Positions 16,194-23,491 of a DNA stretch of 64,000 nt are shown in pieces. The stretch lies in NCBI GenBank assembly GCA_022572185.1, contig JACZWL010000010.1:1-64000 (forward strand), in the 5' to 3' direction. The position numbers were made by a program, and so were the translations under genes. A model generated the notes under the pieces. That model made no database searches, was not told the origin of the DNA, and saw only the letters and a program-made list of their open reading frames with translations. Position 1 is the stretch's first letter. The number at the start of each line of letters is the position of its first letter. This DNA is from Pseudomonadota bacterium (GTDB lineage Bacteria > Pseudomonadota > Gammaproteobacteria > Steroidobacterales > Woeseiaceae).

Positions 16194-17158
16194 TCTATTC
16201 GAAAATCGCAGGCACAGGACGCTATTTGCCGGAACGCATCATGACGAATGCGGACCTGGAGAAGATCGTAGACACAAGCGACGAATGGATCCGCACCCGT
16301 ACGGGCGTCGAACGGCGTCACGTAGCGACAGAGGACCAGCTGACATCCGATCTGTGCGTGGAAGCTGCGAAGAATGCCATCGAGGATGCCGGCATCACGG
16401 CTGAAGACATCGACCTGATTGTTGTTGGCACGACGAGTCCGGACCTGATTTTCCCGAACATCGCCACGATTATTCAGGAAAAACTCGGTATTCATGGTTG
16501 CCCTGCATTCAGCATTGAAGCGGCTTGCACCGGTTTCATTTATGCCTTAACAACGACAGATAAATTTATTCGCGCCGGCGAGACGAAGTGTGCCCTGGTC
16601 ATCGGCGCAGAGATCATTACGAAACTGATCGACTGGACCGACCGAACGACCTGCGTCCTGTTCGGTGATGGTGCCGGTGCGGTCATCGTCAAGCCCGCCG
16701 ATGAGCCGGGAATCATCTCCACCCATCTCGGCGCGGACGGGAAATACAAGGAACTCCTTTATTATCCGGTCGGCGTCTCCAAGGATTTATACAAGGCAGG
16801 TGTCGGTGATTCTAGAATCATCATGAGCGGCAATGAGGTATTCAAAGTCGCCGTCAAGACCCTCGGCAATGTCGCAACCATTGCGCTTGAAGCGAACGGT
16901 ATCGATAAAGACGATCTGGATTGGCTGATTCCCCATCAGGCCAATCTGCGAATCATACAGGCAACGGCGAAGAGGCTGGGCCTGCCGATGGAAAAAGTGA
17001 TTGTCACCGTACAGGATCACGGCAATACTTCGGCCGCTTCGGTGCCGATGGCGCTGGATGTCGCTGTTCGCGACGGCAGGATCAAACGCGGCCAACTTAT
17101 CCTGATGGAGGCCTTCGGCGGTGGCTTCACCTGGGGCTCCGTCTTAATGCGCTTCTGA
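16190..17158 (+). CDS. fabH: 3-oxoacyl-ACP synthase III FabH
   Basis: The 322-residue enzyme starts fatty-acid synthesis by condensing an acyl-CoA with malonyl-ACP. The catalytic triad is visible: Cys113 in EAACTGFIYAL, the His in LIPHQANLRII, and the Asn in DHGNTSAASVP. N-terminal GTGRYLPERIMTN and SDEWIRTRTG are typical. It overlaps plsX. Unusually, fabD, fabG and acpP, which follow fabH in most gammaproteobacteria, are absent; the next gene is on the other strand. They must lie elsewhere in the genome. Confidence 0.96.
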   Translation: MIYSKIAGTGRYLPERIMTNADLEKIVDTSDEWIRTRTGVERRHVATEDQLTSDLCVEAAKNAIEDAGITAEDIDLIVVGTTSPDLIFPNIATIIQEKLGIHGCPAFSIEAACTGFIYALTTTDKFIRAGETKCALVIGAEIITKLIDWTDRTTCVLFGDGAGAVIVKPADEPGIISTHLGADGKYKELLYYPVGVSKDLYKAGVGDSRIIMSGNEVFKVAVKTLGNVATIALEANGIDKDDLDWLIPHQANLRIIQATAKRLGLPMEKVIVTVQDHGNTSAASVPMALDVAVRDGRIKRGQLILMEAFGGGFTWGSVLMRF

Positions 17159-17200
17159 CTTTCCGAGACGCCAGGAGAGGAGCGGTCGATACGATTCGTT

Positions 17201-17222
17201 AGCCCGTCCTGACGGACTGGTC
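17201..17222. repeat. Degenerate REP-like sequence
   Basis: AGCCCGTCCTGACGGACTGG shares the core CGTCCTGACGG with the complete REP copies at 60023 and 60490 but lacks a full right arm and the leading GTAG. It lies between the convergent ends of fabH and the DUF1232-type gene. Confidence 0.5.
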
Positions 17223-17235
17223 ATTCACCCCGTGT

Positions 17236-17784
17236 TTACGAAATTGAGCCTCGCTTGCCGCTGCTTTTGCGCCGCCTTTTCATTCTTTGATGCAAAGTTT
17301 GTCGCTTCCTGTCGATGCGATCGCGGCGGACTGCCGGGTCGTGTCCGGTTTTGAACTGTTTGTCATAGTTGTCCCGGAAGTCACAAAAATCGTCATAGGC
17401 TTCACGTACGTGCCGTAACTCCCGAACGACCAGTTCGATCATGATGACGTCGTCAAGATATCCGATGACCGGGATGTAGTCAGGCAGAATGTCCTCCGGG
17501 TCGCCGAAATACACGAACATCGCCAGCAAGCGTTCTCGCTCATCTGTCGGTAGCGCCCATTCGTCATCCTGCAGCATCCTGATCAGTGACTCGAGTCTCG
17601 GGATGCGGCGTGCCACGAAATCCGGCAAAGGCCCTTCTTTCTTGATCTCGGCCAATATATCGCCGATGGCTTCGATGATTTCCGACTCATCGGCATGCCG
17701 GACCGCATCGCGGGACTTTTTCAAAGCCTCGCGAAAGAAATCCAGATCCCGATCACTGAGTTCGATTGAAAATCGCATTCCCAT
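17236..17784 (-). CDS. DUF1232/YkvA-like protein
   Basis: The segment DILPDYIPVIGYLDDVIMIELVV near the middle is the short hydrophobic DUF1232 signature; flanks are FVYFGDPE before and a strongly basic tail (KRRRKSSGKR) after. The N-terminal half is charged and helical. YkvA-type proteins are small membrane-associated proteins of unknown function. The frame is open up to 17844, but the ATG at 17784 (MGMRFSIELSDRD) gives a more family-like start with 182 residues; neither has a clear ribosome site. It is convergent with fabH and divergent from the GST gene. Confidence 0.75.
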   Translation of the reverse strand: MGMRFSIELSDRDLDFFREALKKSRDAVRHADESEIIEAIGDILAEIKKEGPLPDFVARRIPRLESLIRMLQDDEWALPTDERERLLAMFVYFGDPEDILPDYIPVIGYLDDVIMIELVVRELRHVREAYDDFCDFRDNYDKQFKTGHDPAVRRDRIDRKRQTLHQRMKRRRKSSGKRGSIS

Positions 17785-17950
17785 GAGGCTTGTCCGGAGG
17801 TGCTTGGGGCCTGACAGGCTACCGGCCTCACCGAATTGGGTCAATTCAATTGCCTATCGGGCAATCCCCGGGAGACAAAAAAACTGGAATCGAGGACCCT
17901 GGCAGTGCCTTGGTTTACCATGGGTGCCGGGACTATCAGGTAACGATCGC

Positions 17951-18607
17951 ATGACCGCGAAACTCGTCATAGGCAACAAGAACTACTCGACCTGGTCCCT
18001 GCGGGCATGGTTCCTGCTGGCCGAGGCCGGCATCGACTTCGAGGAAGAGCGTATCGCCCTCGATACGCAAGGATGTGCTGCAAGAATTGCGCAGTATTCG
18101 CCGGCTGGCCGCGTGCCCGTGCTGATTCTGGACGGGCAGGCGATCTGGGACACGATGGCGATTGCCGAAACAGTCGTCGAGCGCTGGCCCGAAAAAAAGC
18201 TTTGGCCGTCTGATCCCAAGGCAAGGGCCCATGCGAGAAGCATTTGCGCAGAGATGCACGCAGGGTTTTCGGTTTTGCGTGAAGCAATGCCTATGAATTG
18301 TCGCGCGATGGGGCGTAGAGTACCGTTACCCGATGCGCTCGCCGCCGACATCGACCGGATTTTCGAGATCTGGTCGGACTGCCAAAGGCGATACAAATCG
18401 GCCGGCGACTGGCTTTGCGGCAACTTTAGCGTGGCTGATGCGATGTATGCCCCGGTCGTCTTGAGATTTCGCACGTATGGCATCAACCTGCCGCAGTCGG
18501 CCACTGCCTACCCGAAGCGCCTGCTACAGAGCGAGGCGCTTCAGGACTGGCTTGCCGCGGCCGAGTCGGAAACCGAGGTTATCGAGAGAGAAGAAACAGG
18601 ACAATGA
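17951..18607 (+). CDS. Glutathione S-transferase family protein
   Basis: The 218-residue protein has a thioredoxin-like N-terminal domain (KLVIGNKNYSTWSLRAWFLL; then SPAGRVPVLILDG and WDTMAIAE) and an all-helical C-terminal domain with CGNFSVADAMYAPV. The NxSTWS motif supplies the Ser of a zeta/beta-like GST active site. The substrate is unknown. The ATG at 17951 starts the conserved first strand. It overlaps the L,D-transpeptidase gene by 4 bp, so the two are coexpressed, though a shared function is not obvious. Confidence 0.88.
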   Translation: MTAKLVIGNKNYSTWSLRAWFLLAEAGIDFEEERIALDTQGCAARIAQYSPAGRVPVLILDGQAIWDTMAIAETVVERWPEKKLWPSDPKARAHARSICAEMHAGFSVLREAMPMNCRAMGRRVPLPDALAADIDRIFEIWSDCQRRYKSAGDWLCGNFSVADAMYAPVVLRFRTYGINLPQSATAYPKRLLQSEALQDWLAAAESETEVIEREETGQ

Positions 18608-19614
18608 TTTTTCGACGGTACATGCTGACCCTTTTGTTCGTCATGGCGCTGCCAATCACGGTGCAGGCGGAACAATTCGAATTGCCGCCTGACGACGACG
18701 ATGTTGTCGGTGCATTGACGGTTGTCAACGCGCGCGCCGACGAGACACTGCTCGATCTTGCACGTCGCCACGGCCTCGGTTATGAAGACATTGTACGTGC
18801 CAACCCCGAGGTCGATACCTGGTTGCCTGGCGAGGGCACCGAAGTCCTGCTGCCCACCCGGTATGTATTGCCGCCCGGACCAAGAAAGGGCGTCATACTG
18901 AATCTTGCCGAATACCGCATGTACTACTTTCCGGAACCGAAAGATGGCGAGCCGGCAATAGTCATGACCTATCCGATGAGCATCGGCCGCATGGATTGGG
19001 AAACCCCATTGGGCCTGACGCACATCGTTTCGAAAGTGAGGAACCCGACCTGGTATCCGCCGGAATCGGTGCGTGCAGAACATGCGGCCGACGGCGACCC
19101 GCTGCCCAGGATCGTGCCGCCGGGGCCCAAAAACCCCTTAGGCGCGTTTGCGATGCGACTCGGTCTTCCCGGCTACCTGATACACAGCACCAATCGCCCA
19201 GCCGGTGTCGGCATGCGGGTAACGCATGGCTGCATACGGATGTTTCCCGAAGACATACGTTTCCTGTTTGACCAGGTAAGCGTCAACACGCCGGTACGAA
19301 TCATCAATCAGCCCGTCAAAATCGGCTGGCACGGCGACGAACTTGTCATGGAAGTTCACCGCGCGCTTGAATTTGTGCCTTTCGAAACTGATTCCGGAGA
19401 GATAAGCAATGAAGGGCTGCCGGAAGATTTACTCGTGCAGCCCGAGCGCAACATACTGACTGCGCTGACTGAACAGTTCGTCGCTGCAACGAATACACGT
19501 GCCGGCGAACTCGACTGGGAGCGGGCGGAGGACCTGCTCGAGCGAGCCGACGGCATTCCCATGCCGGTCGGTAGAACCATAAAAAACGCCGCGACAAGCG
19601 CGGCGTCTGAGTAA
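18604..19614 (+). CDS. L,D-transpeptidase, YkuD/ErfK family
   Basis: The 336-residue protein has a signal peptide (TLLFVMALPITVQAEQ), a LysM-like peptidoglycan-binding region (DETLLDLARRHGLGYEDIVR) and a YkuD domain from about residue 100. The catalytic motif MRVTHGCIRMFPED is intact at about residues 204-217. ErfK/YbiS-type enzymes attach Braun lipoprotein to meso-diaminopimelate of peptidoglycan. The convergent neighbour is exactly such a lipoprotein, ending in Lys, so an enzyme-substrate pairing is a strong inference. The 3' end of this gene contains the terminator of that neighbour. Confidence 0.93.
   Translation: MIFRRYMLTLLFVMALPITVQAEQFELPPDDDDVVGALTVVNARADETLLDLARRHGLGYEDIVRANPEVDTWLPGEGTEVLLPTRYVLPPGPRKGVILNLAEYRMYYFPEPKDGEPAIVMTYPMSIGRMDWETPLGLTHIVSKVRNPTWYPPESVRAEHAADGDPLPRIVPPGPKNPLGAFAMRLGLPGYLIHSTNRPAGVGMRVTHGCIRMFPEDIRFLFDQVSVNTPVRIINQPVKIGWHGDELVMEVHRALEFVPFETDSGEISNEGLPEDLLVQPERNILTALTEQFVAATNTRAGELDWERAEDLLERADGIPMPVGRTIKNAATSAASE
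19581..19605 (-). terminator. Intrinsic terminator of the Lpp-like gene
   Basis: On the minus strand the sequence reads CGCCGCG-CTTGT-CGCGGCG followed by TTTTTT, a textbook rho-independent terminator about 30 bp after the lipoprotein stop. It is encoded within the last codons of the convergent L,D-transpeptidase gene. Confidence 0.85.
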
Positions 19615-19633
19615 AATCTTCGTAGTCTTTCGG

Positions 19634-19939
19634 CTACTTAGACATAGATTTCTGGAACATGCGCTCCAAACGATCGCGGTTCGCATCGCAGCAAGCCTGA
19701 GCTTCAGTAGCTGCAGCCAAAGCCCGATCCGCAGTGCTCTGAGCGCTAGCAGCTGACTGCGCTGCACCGTCCACTGCTGCACGGGCAGCCTCAGCTGTAG
19801 ATTTGGCTGCTGCCGCATCTCTTGCTGCACTGTCCGCTGTCGCTTGTGCCCTGTCGATTGCTTCCTGGCTGGCACATCCAGAGGCCACCCCGAGCACGAG
19901 CACGAGTGCGCTCACTTTCAGTACATTCTTAATCATCAT
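19634..19939 (-). CDS. Lpp/OprI-type alanine-zipper lipoprotein
   Basis: The 101-residue protein has a signal peptide with lipobox (VASGCASQ), then a coiled coil of alanine-rich heptads such as AAAAKSTAEAARAAVDGAA, and ends FQKSMSK with a C-terminal Lys. This is the plan of Braun lipoprotein/OprI: the acylated Cys sits in the outer membrane and the terminal Lys can be joined to peptidoglycan. A Cys pair (QACCDAN) near the end is unusual and could give disulfide-linked oligomers. The convergent L,D-transpeptidase at 18604 is its probable attaching enzyme. A strong terminator follows. Confidence 0.9.
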   Translation of the reverse strand: MMIKNVLKVSALVLVLGVASGCASQEAIDRAQATADSAARDAAAAKSTAEAARAAVDGAAQSAASAQSTADRALAAATEAQACCDANRDRLERMFQKSMSK

Positions 19940-20104
19940 CCAAATTTCCTCTGTTGGAATAAAACTGCAGGCGCATTATTTCCTAATATGCCCTGGGCTT
20001 CAATGAAAACCTCGTTTTTATTCGGCTAATGTCTGTTTCATGCGACAGGGTGTTGTATATTGATCTTATCGGTTCATTTCAATTTACTGTCTGCTACGTG
20101 ACCT

Positions 20105-20235
20105 GAGCTTGGGAGCGAGGATAGATGTGTCGCTTCGCTTAAGTTCGCTGCGTCGTCCAGGACTCCGCTCACATCGGAGTATCCCCGCTCCCGCATCCTG
20201 CTCCGCCCGGACAATACGACGCTCAGCGACACACC
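20105..20235. other. Interleaved inverted repeats between lpp-like gene and lexA
   Basis: Several complementary segments lie in a 390-bp gap. A: GGGAGCG plus GGATA (20111-20123) pairs with 20180-20192 with one mismatch. B: GTGTCGCT (20127-20134) pairs with 20225-20232. C: GCGTCGT (20150-20156) pairs with 20216-20222. D: ACTCCG (20162-20167) pairs with 20175-20180. B and C nest together but cross A, so the fold would be a pseudoknot or two exclusive conformers. The rest of the gap (19940-20104) shows nothing further. Confidence 0.5.
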
Positions 20236-20268
20236 CATCCCTGCTGGTCCAGTTCGACGAATAATGAC

Positions 20269-20296
20269 TTGCGCCGAACTGATACCTGTATATAAT
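20269..20296 (+). promoter_or_regulatory. lexA promoter
   Basis: A consensus TATAAT at 20291-20296 is preceded with 16-bp spacing by TTGCGC (20269-20274). Transcription would start near 20303, right in front of the LexA box, so bound repressor would block initiation. Confidence 0.7.
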
Positions 20297-20304
20297 CCCA
20301 GGCA

Positions 20305-20320
20305 CTGTTTATTTATACAG
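20305..20320. promoter_or_regulatory. LexA (SOS) box
   Basis: CTGTTTATTTATACAG matches the gammaproteobacterial SOS consensus CTGT-N8-ACAG perfectly, with an AT-rich centre. It lies 10 bp before the lexA ATG at 20331. It should control lexA and the cotranscribed imuA-imuB. Confidence 0.92.
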
Positions 20321-20330
20321 GGTTATTGCG

Positions 20331-20948
20331 ATGCAAGGTCTGACTCCCAGACAATCTCAAATTCTCCATATGATTCAAGAATTTATAGTCGATTCCGGCA
20401 TGCCGCCTACGCGTGCGGAGATCGCTAAAGAGCTCGGCTTCAAGTCTGCCAATGCGGCCGAGGAGCATTTGCGGGCATTGCAGCGCAAGGGGGTGCTGGA
20501 ACTCGTACCGGGGACGTCCAGGGGCATACAGCTCAAGGATTCACTGCGCGAGCAGCTGGGTCTGCCGCTGGTCGGCAGGGTGGCGGCCGGTAGCCCGATC
20601 CTGGCAGAGGAGCATATCGAGACACATTACAGGCTCGATCCGGCTCTGTTTAACCCCAAGCCGCATTACCTGCTGCGGGTACATGGCATGAGCATGAAGA
20701 ACGCAGGCATTCTCGACGGCGATCTTGTTGCAGTACACCGCACACCTGAAGTGCGCAACCGGCAGATTATTGTGGCCAGAGTGGGGGACGAAGTCACCGT
20801 CAAACGCTATCGCCAGGATGGTTCCACGGTCTGGCTGTTACCGGAGAACGAGGAGTTCGAACCGATACAGGTGGACCTGAACACACAAACGATGGTGATC
20901 GAGGGTGTTGTTGTTGGCGTCATCCGTGACAATTTGTCCCGGCACTAA
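20331..20948 (+). CDS. lexA: SOS repressor LexA
   Basis: The 205-residue protein has an N-terminal winged helix ([36 protein letters not shown]) and a C-terminal S24 peptidase domain. The self-cleavage site is Ala86-Gly87 in VAAGSPI, with catalytic Ser121 (HGMSMKNAG) and Lys158 (EVTVKRY). RecA-DNA filaments trigger cleavage and derepression. A perfect LexA box precedes the gene, so it represses itself. The 17-bp gap to imuA makes a lexA-imuA-imuB operon. Confidence 0.97.
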   Translation: MQGLTPRQSQILHMIQEFIVDSGMPPTRAEIAKELGFKSANAAEEHLRALQRKGVLELVPGTSRGIQLKDSLREQLGLPLVGRVAAGSPILAEEHIETHYRLDPALFNPKPHYLLRVHGMSMKNAGILDGDLVAVHRTPEVRNRQIIVARVGDEVTVKRYRQDGSTVWLLPENEEFEPIQVDLNTQTMVIEGVVVGVIRDNLSRH

Positions 20949-20965
20949 GCAAACCTTGTTGCATT

Positions 20966-21613
20966 GTGGCCGACACGCTCGAGAAATTACTGCAAAACCC
21001 GCATCTCTGGCGGGGGCGGGATCAGGCAAATACCCCGGGCTGGCAAGGTCTCCCCAGCGGCTACCCAAAACTCGATCGCTATTTGCCGGGCGGTGGTTGG
21101 CCACGGCATGCCCTGACCGAAATTCTGCTCGAGCACTATGGCATGGGCGAGCTTCAATTGTTGATGCCGGCACTGGCCCGCCTCAGTAAACCGGAAGACA
21201 GTGAGGCAGCAGACGATGCAGAAGCTGGCTGGATAGCCTGGATAGCACCGCCTTTCCAACCCTACCCGCCCGCATTGTTGCAATGGGGTATCAACCTCTC
21301 GCAGGTATTGATTGTGCGTCCCAGGCAGGAGAGTGAGACCTTGTGGGCAGCCGAACAGGCTTTGTCTTCCGGCAATTGTGCAGCCGTACTCATGTGGTTG
21401 GATACGCTGGATGACTATTCCAGCCGGCGTTTGCAACTCGCTGCCGAGAAAGGACAAAGCTGGGCAATCGCATTTCGCCCGCTGAAAGCCCTGGCTCAAG
21501 CGTCGGCTGCTGTTTTGCGTATTCAGCTCACAGCGGGTGAAAAAGGCACGGATTTGGGTATTCTGAAAAGTCGCGGTGGCCGGCCGGCCGTGGTGCGGGA
21601 CTATGCGGGTTAA
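20966..21613 (+). CDS. imuA: ImuA, translesion synthesis accessory protein
   Basis: The 215-residue protein is a reduced RecA/SulA-like protein. It has GWQGLPSGYPKLDRYLPGGG and WPRHALTEILLEHYGMGELQ split across its N-terminus, then WIAPPFQPYPPALLQWGI and ALSSGNCAAVLMWLD, typical of ImuA. It lacks a clean Walker A. In the family, ImuA joins ImuB and DnaE2 in the mutasome that copies damaged DNA. Translation starts at a GTG 17 bp after lexA, so it is under direct SOS control. Confidence 0.9.
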   Translation: MADTLEKLLQNPHLWRGRDQANTPGWQGLPSGYPKLDRYLPGGGWPRHALTEILLEHYGMGELQLLMPALARLSKPEDSEAADDAEAGWIAWIAPPFQPYPPALLQWGINLSQVLIVRPRQESETLWAAEQALSSGNCAAVLMWLDTLDDYSSRRLQLAAEKGQSWAIAFRPLKALAQASAAVLRIQLTAGEKGTDLGILKSRGGRPAVVRDYAG

Positions 21614-21673
21614 CCCGAACATTGCACGAGATCCGGCCACAAACCGGACGCTCGTACAAGCTTCGGGTTAATC

Positions 21674-23284
21674 ATGTCGTCCCCGGATAAATCGCCCGCC
21701 ATTTTGCGGGAAGCCGCCCCGACTCCCTCCGTAATAACAAAGCCTGCTCACTTACAAAAAACGCCTGCGCAGCAGTCGCTCACGCCTGTCGCAGAACCTG
21801 AAGCGCCTCGGGCGACGCCTGTACGACGTCTGTGGCTTTGTATTTATCTGCCGGCCCTGCCGTTGCAGGCTTTAGATGATATAAACGTCCGGGAAGCAAT
21901 AGCGGTATTCGAAGGCCGGGAGGGCATGCAGCGGATATTGCTGGCCGACAAAAAAGCCAGCGCAGCGGGCATAAGCCCCGGACTGGCGGTGAATGCCGCA
22001 TTAGCGCTCCTGCCAGCGCTTTGTCTCAGGGAACGCAGCCTGCAACAGGAGCGACAGGCTTTAGAAGCTCTGGCTGCCTGGGCAGAGCAATTCACCTCTT
22101 TTGTCTGCATCGAAACGCCCAGCGTGTTGCTTCTGGAAATCGCTGGCAGCCTGCGGTTATTCGGCGGGCCTTCGTCCCTGCGGCAGAGAATCGCGACCGG
22201 TCTGGAGAGCCAGGGCTTCAGCGCGCTACTTTCGATCGCACCGACGCCCAAGGCATCGACCTGGCTGGCAAAGGCGGGCCGCAGGGTCTGTATTCTGGAG
22301 CAGGCAGACTTGACCAGTGCATTGCGCAAGCTGCCAATACGCTGTCTTGGGTGGCCGGATTCCGTCAAGGAACATTTGAGCGGTATGGGCATTACCTGCG
22401 TCGGCGATTGCCTGCGGTTACCGCGAGAAGGTTTTGCGCGGCGTTTTGGTGCTGGTCGCTTACTCGAACTTGATCGCGCGCTGGGCCGCTTGCCAGATCC
22501 CCGTCAATCTCATCGGGCGCCCGAACGTTTTTGTTCGGAATACGAATTGGTCGAAGAAGAGAGTGCGAGTGATTTGCTTCTCAATATCTGTCAGGAACTG
22601 CTTATTGAACTCGAGCGTTTTTTACTGACGCGGCAATTAAGTGTGCAGCGTGTGTTGTTTGGCTTTTTTCATTTGCGGGAGCCCGCAACGCATCTGACGC
22701 TGGGTTGTGTGCAGGCAAGCCGCAGCGTTCAGCACTGGTTTGATTTGCTGAAGATAAAGTTTGACCAGCTTCAGTTGCCGGCGCCGGTGATAGCGATTCG
22801 TTTAGCTGGCGGGCAGAGTCAATCACTCACGGCAAGAACTTCCAAGTTGCCCTTTAATAATGCGGGCAAGCGACAGAGTGAACCCATCGCACATCTTGTT
22901 GAGCGCATGAGCGCACGCATCGGTGATGAATCAGTACATGGTGTCACGACCGTCGCCGAGCACCGCCCGCAGTATGCCTGGATGCCTGCAGGTCTGACGG
23001 AGAGTGCCGCTGTTTCTAGCTACTGGTGCGAAGAAAGCAGGGTATTGCGGAGGCCTCTGTGGATGCTCCCGGAACCGAGGCCGCTGCCGGTCGAGCAGGG
23101 TGCTCCGGTGTATCAGGGTATTTTAAAGCTGCTTGACAGGCCGGAGCGCCTCGAGACGGGCTGGTGGGATGACGATGGCATTGCGCGGGATTATTACATT
23201 GCCGTCAATCCGGCAGGCATACATGTCTGGGTGTATCAGGATCGCCGGTCGGGTGACTGGTATCTGCACGGCATATTCGGCTAG
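21674..23284 (+). CDS. imuB: ImuB, Y-family polymerase-like protein
   Basis: The 536-residue protein has the DinB/UmuC fold: LWLCIYLPALPLQAL, then the finger/palm segments and a little-finger region from about residue 240. As in other ImuB proteins, the acidic catalytic residues of true Y-family polymerases are not preserved at the start (YLPALPLQ in place of the DxD-type motif). It therefore probably serves as an adaptor to the beta clamp and DnaE2. A low-complexity N-terminal extension (about 55 residues) precedes the fold, and the start may lie later. Its stop codon lies in the end of a palindromic element. Confidence 0.92.
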   Translation: MSSPDKSPAILREAAPTPSVITKPAHLQKTPAQQSLTPVAEPEAPRATPVRRLWLCIYLPALPLQALDDINVREAIAVFEGREGMQRILLADKKASAAGISPGLAVNAALALLPALCLRERSLQQERQALEALAAWAEQFTSFVCIETPSVLLLEIAGSLRLFGGPSSLRQRIATGLESQGFSALLSIAPTPKASTWLAKAGRRVCILEQADLTSALRKLPIRCLGWPDSVKEHLSGMGITCVGDCLRLPREGFARRFGAGRLLELDRALGRLPDPRQSHRAPERFCSEYELVEEESASDLLLNICQELLIELERFLLTRQLSVQRVLFGFFHLREPATHLTLGCVQASRSVQHWFDLLKIKFDQLQLPAPVIAIRLAGGQSQSLTARTSKLPFNNAGKRQSEPIAHLVERMSARIGDESVHGVTTVAEHRPQYAWMPAGLTESAAVSSYWCEESRVLRRPLWMLPEPRPLPVEQGAPVYQGILKLLDRPERLETGWWDDDGIARDYYIAVNPAGIHVWVYQDRRSGDWYLHGIFG

Positions 23285-23478
23285 CAGCGCGTGAAAAATC
23301 CTCAGACGGCACGATACTGCGTTAAGAATCGGCTCAAAATGCTCATGTACTGGCGTGTACACTGCGCTTGCCGGACAGGACGTCCCAATGCCGCGGAGCC
23401 CAGGGATGGGCGAGAGCGGCGCTCGCCGATTCTTGCCTTGTCTCGCACTCGCCTGAGACTTTTTCAACACGCTGCTAG
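23281..23478. repeat. MITE-like imperfect palindrome between imuB and dnaE2
   Basis: The element begins and ends with CTAGCAGCG and its complement. The arms are about 55 bp with scattered mismatches; conserved parts include TGAAAAA, CTCAG and AAGAATCGGC (23324-23333) facing GCCGATTCTT (23425-23434). The arm lengths match within 1 bp. No open reading frame for a transposase is present. The left end supplies the imuB stop codon. Confidence 0.72.
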
Positions 23479-23491
23479 TACTTGAAGATCT

